Shown: in pieces, positions 59,720 through 64,000 of the stretch
Numbering within the stretch: position 1 is the stretch's first letter
Layout of the letters: the number at the start of each line of letters is the position of its first letter
Origin: CAWELS01 sp964468205
Lineage (GTDB): Bacteria; Acidobacteriota; Terriglobia; Bryobacterales; Bryobacteraceae
DNA length: 64,000 nt
Reading direction: 5' to 3'
NCBI GenBank assembly: GCA_964468205.1
Contig: CAYXVG010000004.1
Location: 62,001-126,000, forward strand
The notes under the pieces: model-generated
Told to the model about the DNA's origin: nothing
Seen by the model: the letters and a program-made list of their open reading frames with translations, nothing else
Databases searched by the model: none
Position numbers and translations under genes: made by a program

Positions 59720-60979
59720 CTAGTGCGCCTCTCTTTCCTGGTACCGGACAACCAGCGCCGGGCCGGGCCAAAGAATCTCGACTCCATGGTGTTTCGTCTC
59801 GCTGTGAAAAGTGATCACCTGCTCGCCCGGCCGCAGCTCGTTCACCGGAACCAACCTCGTTGTAAGGGCGTAGACGTGGTTCTCCCCGTTGATCGCTCCC
59901 GTCCAGCCGTTGAACGTGAAATACTCGCGAAAGCCGTTCCAGGTGCGGATGTGTACCGCCGCCTCGACGGCCCGGCGCACGTCGTCCGTCTCGGGAATCG
60001 AGACCTTGCTCACCGCGCTGCGTCCGGCCCGGACCCAATGGCGCGGGCCGACCTCCAGGGGTTTGTAGATCCGCACTCTTTCTCCCTTGCGCCGCAAACT
60101 CAGCCCGTCCACTATCTCGGTGACAAACCAGATTCCGTTTTTCCCGCGTACCCGCGCCGCTAGCTTCAGACGCCCGTCCGGCTGATCAGGTACCCAGCGG
60201 GTGTCCCACCTTACCGCGTACGGCGGCGCCTCCGCGGAACCAACGTGGCCTGAGATCTCAGGATATGCCGGGTCCGGATCAAGCCGGCGGTTGTGAAAAT
60301 AGCCATGGTGCCAGTCAAGGAAAACACCGTCGCCGTCCTCATCGTAGCCATCGTAGAAGGCAAGAACGTCGACCCGGTCCACCTGTGCCGGATCGCCGGC
60401 TTCAACCCGAATAACCGGATTCTCGCCGAGCGTGGCCCCTGCGGGCGGCGCGGTGATGCGCGCCTTCTGGTGCGGTTTGCCACTTCCGTAGTAGATCCGC
60501 AAAATCGCCGCGTTCTGGCCCCATTGCCCCCAGCCGAAGTCGTAGCAGGTTTGCCCGCCGCTCGTCCCTTCCATCACATTCCGGCCTTCGCGGAGATGCT
60601 CGAGCGGGACGGACATCACCGGATTGTTCTGCGTCATGTAACACTCGGGGCCGCTGCCTGTGGGCGTCGTGGAAAGCAGCGGCACGTCGAGCCACGCGTT
60701 TCCGTTGAAGCGCACCTGCTGGCCGATCGTTCCGGGGTGCCCGCCCCAGCGGTCGAGGAGCAATTCGGCGCGCGCCGCGCCTTCGAGGTCGTCGACCTCC
60801 AGTGTAAGCTGTGAATTGGGCAGGAACTTCTTCGCGCCCTCGTGCCGGGCGTCGGGATCGGTCACCCGCCAGGCGTCTCCCTGCATGATGACGCGGTACT
60901 CCCGGTAAACGGAGCCGGGGATCATGTCCGCCGCCACGAGAGATCCGGCCAACGCAAGCGCGAATACTAGAAGGAGCAT
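59720..60979 (-). CDS. Hypothetical secreted protein, first gene of operon
   Basis: A 419-residue secreted protein (signal residues 1-17, LLLVFALALAGSLVAAD). The predicted beta-rich body has DLEGAARAELLLDRWGGHPGT in its first half and a jelly-roll-like segment TCYDFGWGQWGQNAAILRIYYG, then a fibronectin-like part and VEILWPGPALVVRYQ at the end. The pattern suggests a carbohydrate-binding or sandwich protein, not an identified enzyme. It leads the minus-strand operon that runs to 55340. Confidence 0.7.
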   Translation of the reverse strand: MLLLVFALALAGSLVAADMIPGSVYREYRVIMQGDAWRVTDPDARHEGAKKFLPNSQLTLEVDDLEGAARAELLLDRWGGHPGTIGQQVRFNGNAWLDVPLLSTTPTGSGPECYMTQNNPVMSVPLEHLREGRNVMEGTSGGQTCYDFGWGQWGQNAAILRIYYGSGKPHQKARITAPPAGATLGENPVIRVEAGDPAQVDRVDVLAFYDGYDEDGDGVFLDWHHGYFHNRRLDPDPAYPEISGHVGSAEAPPYAVRWDTRWVPDQPDGRLKLAARVRGKNGIWFVTEIVDGLSLRRKGERVRIYKPLEVGPRHWVRAGRSAVSKVSIPETDDVRRAVEAAVHIRTWNGFREYFTFNGWTGAINGENHVYALTTRLVPVNELRPGEQVITFHSETKHHGVEILWPGPALVVRYQEREAH

Positions 60980-61034
60980 GCCCTCATGATGCTATTGCCG
61001 AAAGGCAGGAGTGTCAAGGCGATCTGGAAGGGGA

Positions 61035-62303
61035 CTATCGAAAGCTGGCTCCGAGGGGAGCCAGGTCGCCCACGGCATCGTACTGAAGCTCGGCCGCGGG
61101 CCCCACAATCTCGATTGGTGAATTGCCGCGAAGCTCGTCCAGCAGATTTTCGCTGACCAAGATCTCGTCTAGCTTCATTGTGTTGCGTATCTGGGCGATC
61201 GAGCACTCATGGGGATCGAGTTTGCCACAGGTCATGATGAGCTTCTCAATCGCCATGCGGTCGTTCGGGAAATGTGGCGGGCAGGAGGCGACAACTGGGT
61301 GCGAAGCCGTAAACGCATTCAGCCAGGTTGACTCGAAATCGATCTTGTGGAACAGCCGGTCCGAGATAACATCGCAGCGCCCGATGCCAATCGCGTTTCC
61401 GCCGCTTTCTTCAGTCAGGTCCCGGGCGTAGATGCGAACGATCTTGACGACATCCGGCAGGGTGTTTCTGTCGATGCCGCCGCGGTTAACAACCTTGGTA
61501 TCCATGCCCGCGCCCGAGATGTTTTTGCCGATCTCATCGACAATCAGCAGATCCAGTTCCCGAAGCGGAATCGCAGCCTTCCATTGCTTCACCCGTTCCA
61601 GTAGTTGCTCCTCGCGCACGGCCATCTCCCCGGCGCCGATCGCATGGACCTCGGCAGTTTGGTGGTACGCGTCTTCGAGAATCGCCAGTCCGCCCAGGAT
61701 TCGCCGGGTCTCGATCATCACCCGGCCAACCGAGCGGATCACCTGTTCGAGACCGATACGCTGCCCGAAAACGTGGTACCGCTTGGCGCCTTCCCACTTG
61801 CCCAGGCCAATCGCCATCATCTTATGGACGCCCGACTCGAGCTTGCCCTCAAAGTTGGTGTGCCACTTCACACGGCTCACGAGCATCACTCCGTCTGCCT
61901 CGTAGGCATTGCGGTCCATGGAAACGTCGATGCCTTCGGGAGTGGTCCCGACCTTCACTACATCGAGCGAACTGACCACGGGAACGCCCATCGTCTCCGC
62001 AGTGATGCCAAGGTGCGCCAACACCGCCGCCTGTCCCGCAGCCGACGCGGAGCCGTGCGAGCCCATCACGGGAACCAGAAAGGGCTTCATGCGGCGAGAG
62101 CGCCAGAAGTCCACGACGGCTTTGGTAATCAGCGCGATGTTGGCAATGCCGCGGCTGCCCACGCCGACCGCGATGCGGCTCCCCGGCGCGACCGAGGATG
62201 TCCAGGGGGCGGACTCCATCGTGCCGCGCACGGCGGCCGCAACGTCAGCCAGTCCGTGATTTTCGAACTTCTGGCGAATCGGTACGAGCTTCTGTAAATG
62301 CAT
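61035..62303 (-). CDS. LarA-like (lactate racemase domain) protein
   Basis: A 422-residue protein with the N-terminal fold of nickel-pincer lactate racemases: GSRIAVGVGSRGIANIALI, the PVMGSHGSASAAGQ segment and SRVKWHTNFEGKLESGVHKMM with His and Lys of the kind that hold the cofactor in LarA. The sequence is distant from true LarA, and the substrate may be another hydroxy acid. Two starts are possible: ATG at 62303, or TTG at 62330 with GGAGAAGGG just upstream. It lies 55 bases before the secreted-protein operon and may be its first gene. Confidence 0.75.
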   Translation of the reverse strand: MHLQKLVPIRQKFENHGLADVAAAVRGTMESAPWTSSVAPGSRIAVGVGSRGIANIALITKAVVDFWRSRRMKPFLVPVMGSHGSASAAGQAAVLAHLGITAETMGVPVVSSLDVVKVGTTPEGIDVSMDRNAYEADGVMLVSRVKWHTNFEGKLESGVHKMMAIGLGKWEGAKRYHVFGQRIGLEQVIRSVGRVMIETRRILGGLAILEDAYHQTAEVHAIGAGEMAVREEQLLERVKQWKAAIPLRELDLLIVDEIGKNISGAGMDTKVVNRGGIDRNTLPDVVKIVRIYARDLTEESGGNAIGIGRCDVISDRLFHKIDFESTWLNAFTASHPVVASCPPHFPNDRMAIEKLIMTCGKLDPHECSIAQIRNTMKLDEILVSENLLDELRGNSPIEIVGPAAELQYDAVGDLAPLGASFR

Positions 62304-62469
62304 CTTCTTCAGCCGGGAAAGACGGATCAATAGCCCTTCTCCCTGATATCACGTTTCCGCCGCCCGAATCCAGCCAATCAACTTACGCCCCTCAATTGGT
62401 CGCATTCATGCCCGCCCGGCGCCGGCGCACATGGCGAACCGCCCGGAAGACTTGTATAGTCTAGGATTC

Positions 62470-64000
62470 ATGAGATTCCTATCGCCGCTTCTGGTACTTC
62501 TTGCCGCCACGGTAGCGCCGGCCCAGGACAGCACGCAAGCCGGGCGCTTCACAGTCGAGCATCCCACCCTGCACAACCTCGGTTTCGAGTGGGCAATTAC
62601 AGGCGACGCCAATCGAAACGCCGCGGTGTCGGTCGAATTTCGCCGCACCGGTGAAGCGGAGTGGCGTGAGGCGCTGCCGTTGGTGCGTATCGGCGGCGAG
62701 CGGGTCTTTCGCACTCGCGAGCACCTCGACTATACGGTGCCGGACGGCTTCGCGGGCAGTATCTTCAACCTCGAAGCGGACACCGAATACGAGTGCCGCT
62801 TCGAGCTGACCGACCCCGATGGCGCCGCCGGCGAGACAGCGAAAACCGTGCGCGTCAGAACTCGGGCCGAACCACAGCCCTACTCCGGGGGCCGGACCCT
62901 CCATGTCTACCCGCCGTATCACGAGGGGGAAAAGCTGGAGCCGCACTTCACGAGCCTGCTCCAGGCCTACTACGGAGCCGGCCTTGGCGACTGGAGCGTG
63001 GTGTGGGAGCGGCGCGCGCAACCGGGCGATACCATCCTCGTTCACGCCGGTCTCTACAAGAATGACCGCCTCAACTACGTCGACCCGATGATGACCCCCT
63101 TCGATGGGACCATGTGGCTGACGCTTAAGGGCACACCGGAGAAACCGATCACAATCAAGGCCGCCGGGGACGGCGAGGTGGTCTTCGACGGGGCCGGCAA
63201 CCACCGCATGTTTGACGTGACGGCGTCGGCCCATCACATCTTCGACGGGCTCACCTTCCGCAACACCGACGTCGCCATCTTCGCCGGCCAGAAAGAGATG
63301 CTGGGCGCAGTGGGTCTGACCGTCAAGAACTGCCGCTTCGAAGACATCGGCTTCGGGGTTTGGACCGAGTACGCCGGGTCGAGCGACTTCTATATCTCGG
63401 ACAACATCTTCCTGGGCCGCCCCGAGCAGCGCAACCTTCTCGTCGGCTGGACAGGACCAATGTGGAGGAGCGCCGGGCCATACGGCTCCCACGAAGTCCG
63501 GAGTTACTATGCGGTAAAGGTATACGGTCCCGGCCACGTCATCGCCCACAACGCGATCGCCTACTTCCACGATGGCATCGGGATTTCGACCTACGGTACA
63601 CCTGAGCAGGACCCCCACCGGAGAGCGTCCTCCATCGACATCCACAACAACGACATCCACATGTCAGGCGACGATTTCATCGAGACCGACGGCGGGGTGC
63701 ACAACATCCGTGTCTACAACAACCGGGGCGTGAACGCCGCGCACGGAGGCTATAGCTCGCAGCCGGTCTTCGGCGGCCCGGCCTATTTCATCCGGAACCT
63801 TCTCTATCATGTGCCGAGCGGCGTCGCCTTCAAGTTTTCCGCCAAGCCCGCCGGCCTGTTCGTGTGGCACAACACGATCATCGGCGAACAGACCGCGGGC
63901 GATCCGGCGGCCAATATGCATTACCGCAACAACCTGTTCCTCGGGCGAGGCACGCCGAACCGGGGAGTGATGCGTTGGGCCAACTCGACGGAAGCCTACA
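62470..64000 (+). CDS. Secreted right-handed beta-helix protein, cut by window end
   Basis: The frame opens with ATG at 62470 and remains open to the last base, so it is not closed in the window (at least 510 residues). After a signal peptide (MRFLSPLLVLLAATVAPAQ) comes a fibronectin-like domain (LEADTEYECRFELTDPDG). A long part follows with repeated short strands typical of pectate-lyase-like beta-helices: FDGLTFRNTDVAIF, LTVKNCRFEDIGFGVW and NDIHMSGDDFIETDGG. Such proteins cleave or bind polysaccharides. It is divergent from the LarA-like gene, with 166 bases between. Confidence 0.88.
   Translation, partial: MRFLSPLLVLLAATVAPAQDSTQAGRFTVEHPTLHNLGFEWAITGDANRNAAVSVEFRRTGEAEWREALPLVRIGGERVFRTREHLDYTVPDGFAGSIFNLEADTEYECRFELTDPDGAAGETAKTVRVRTRAEPQPYSGGRTLHVYPPYHEGEKLEPHFTSLLQAYYGAGLGDWSVVWERRAQPGDTILVHAGLYKNDRLNYVDPMMTPFDGTMWLTLKGTPEKPITIKAAGDGEVVFDGAGNHRMFDVTASAHHIFDGLTFRNTDVAIFAGQKEMLGAVGLTVKNCRFEDIGFGVWTEYAGSSDFYISDNIFLGRPEQRNLLVGWTGPMWRSAGPYGSHEVRSYYAVKVYGPGHVIAHNAIAYFHDGIGISTYGTPEQDPHRRASSIDIHNNDIHMSGDDFIETDGGVHNIRVYNNRGVNAAHGGYSSQPVFGGPAYFIRNLLYHVPSGVAFKFSAKPAGLFVWHNTIIGEQTAGDPAANMHYRNNLFLGRGTPNRGVMRWANSTEAY

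Overview
The window is a high-GC bacterial chromosome segment. Its gene content points to a soil acidobacterium of the Solibacteres/Bryobacterales type: an Oar-like TonB receptor with an N-terminal carboxypeptidase-regulatory domain, three sulfatases, many Tat- or Sec-exported Gfo/Idh/MocA and enolase-superfamily enzymes, FG-GAP proteins, a CE15 esterase, and the 'NAxxSTGP...KHGF' protein family. The genus is inferred from this content. No rRNA, tRNA, CRISPR array or transposase was seen.

Layout. 1-7 kb: housekeeping and exported enzymes (partial hemL, amidohydrolase, MauE/thioredoxin-like protein, M48 protease, class V aminotransferase, DinB protein). 7-13.5 kb: a graveyard of toxin-antitoxin modules (truncated AbiEii and decayed AbiEi next to a truncated exonuclease, HicA with a truncated HicB, an apparently intact Fic protein with palindromic operators, DUF433 with a truncated DUF5615 toxin). 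Part of it is bounded by a 1043-bp direct repeat that duplicated the 3' part of a glycosyltransferase gene. 13-21.7 kb: signal peptidase, peroxiredoxin, prolyl oligopeptidase, a pentaheme cytochrome with two sulfatases, and a radical SAM/SPASM enzyme. 21.7-25.5 kb: an AT-richer NgoMIV-type restriction-modification island (controller, C5 methylase, nuclease, Vsr) lying between two 313-bp direct repeats. 25.5-38.2 kb: exported sugar enzymes, then a long minus-strand operon for uptake and catabolism of an unknown sugar (split transketolase, FGGY kinase, SorC regulator, DUF2291, RbsA/C/B transporter, fucose/arabinose isomerase-like protein). 38.5-44.5 kb: TonB receptor, PaaK-like adenylating enzyme and an atypical Nramp homologue in one operon. 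45-50 kb: sulfatase, CE15 esterase and an alpha/beta hydrolase, with three copies of a palindromic repeat. 50.4-53.6 kb: pyrF, selD and an oxidoreductase. 53.6-55.3 kb: an arsR-arsC-arsM operon. 55.3-64 kb: secreted polysaccharide-type proteins, a dehydrogenase, a LarA-like protein and a beta-helix protein cut by the window end.

Most notable points. (1) selD contains an in-frame UGA at the catalytic position, followed by a textbook bacterial SECIS hairpin, so selenophosphate synthetase is itself a selenoprotein. ORF calling splits it in two. (2) Two separate segments carrying selfish-type modules (a restriction-modification system and a DUF433/DUF5615 pair) each lie between long direct repeats of host sequence with no transposase. 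This fits insertion with long target duplication. (3) A 13-bp palindrome with conserved flanks occurs three times in 2.6 kb. It supplies the stop codon of two genes and the N-terminal codons of a third.
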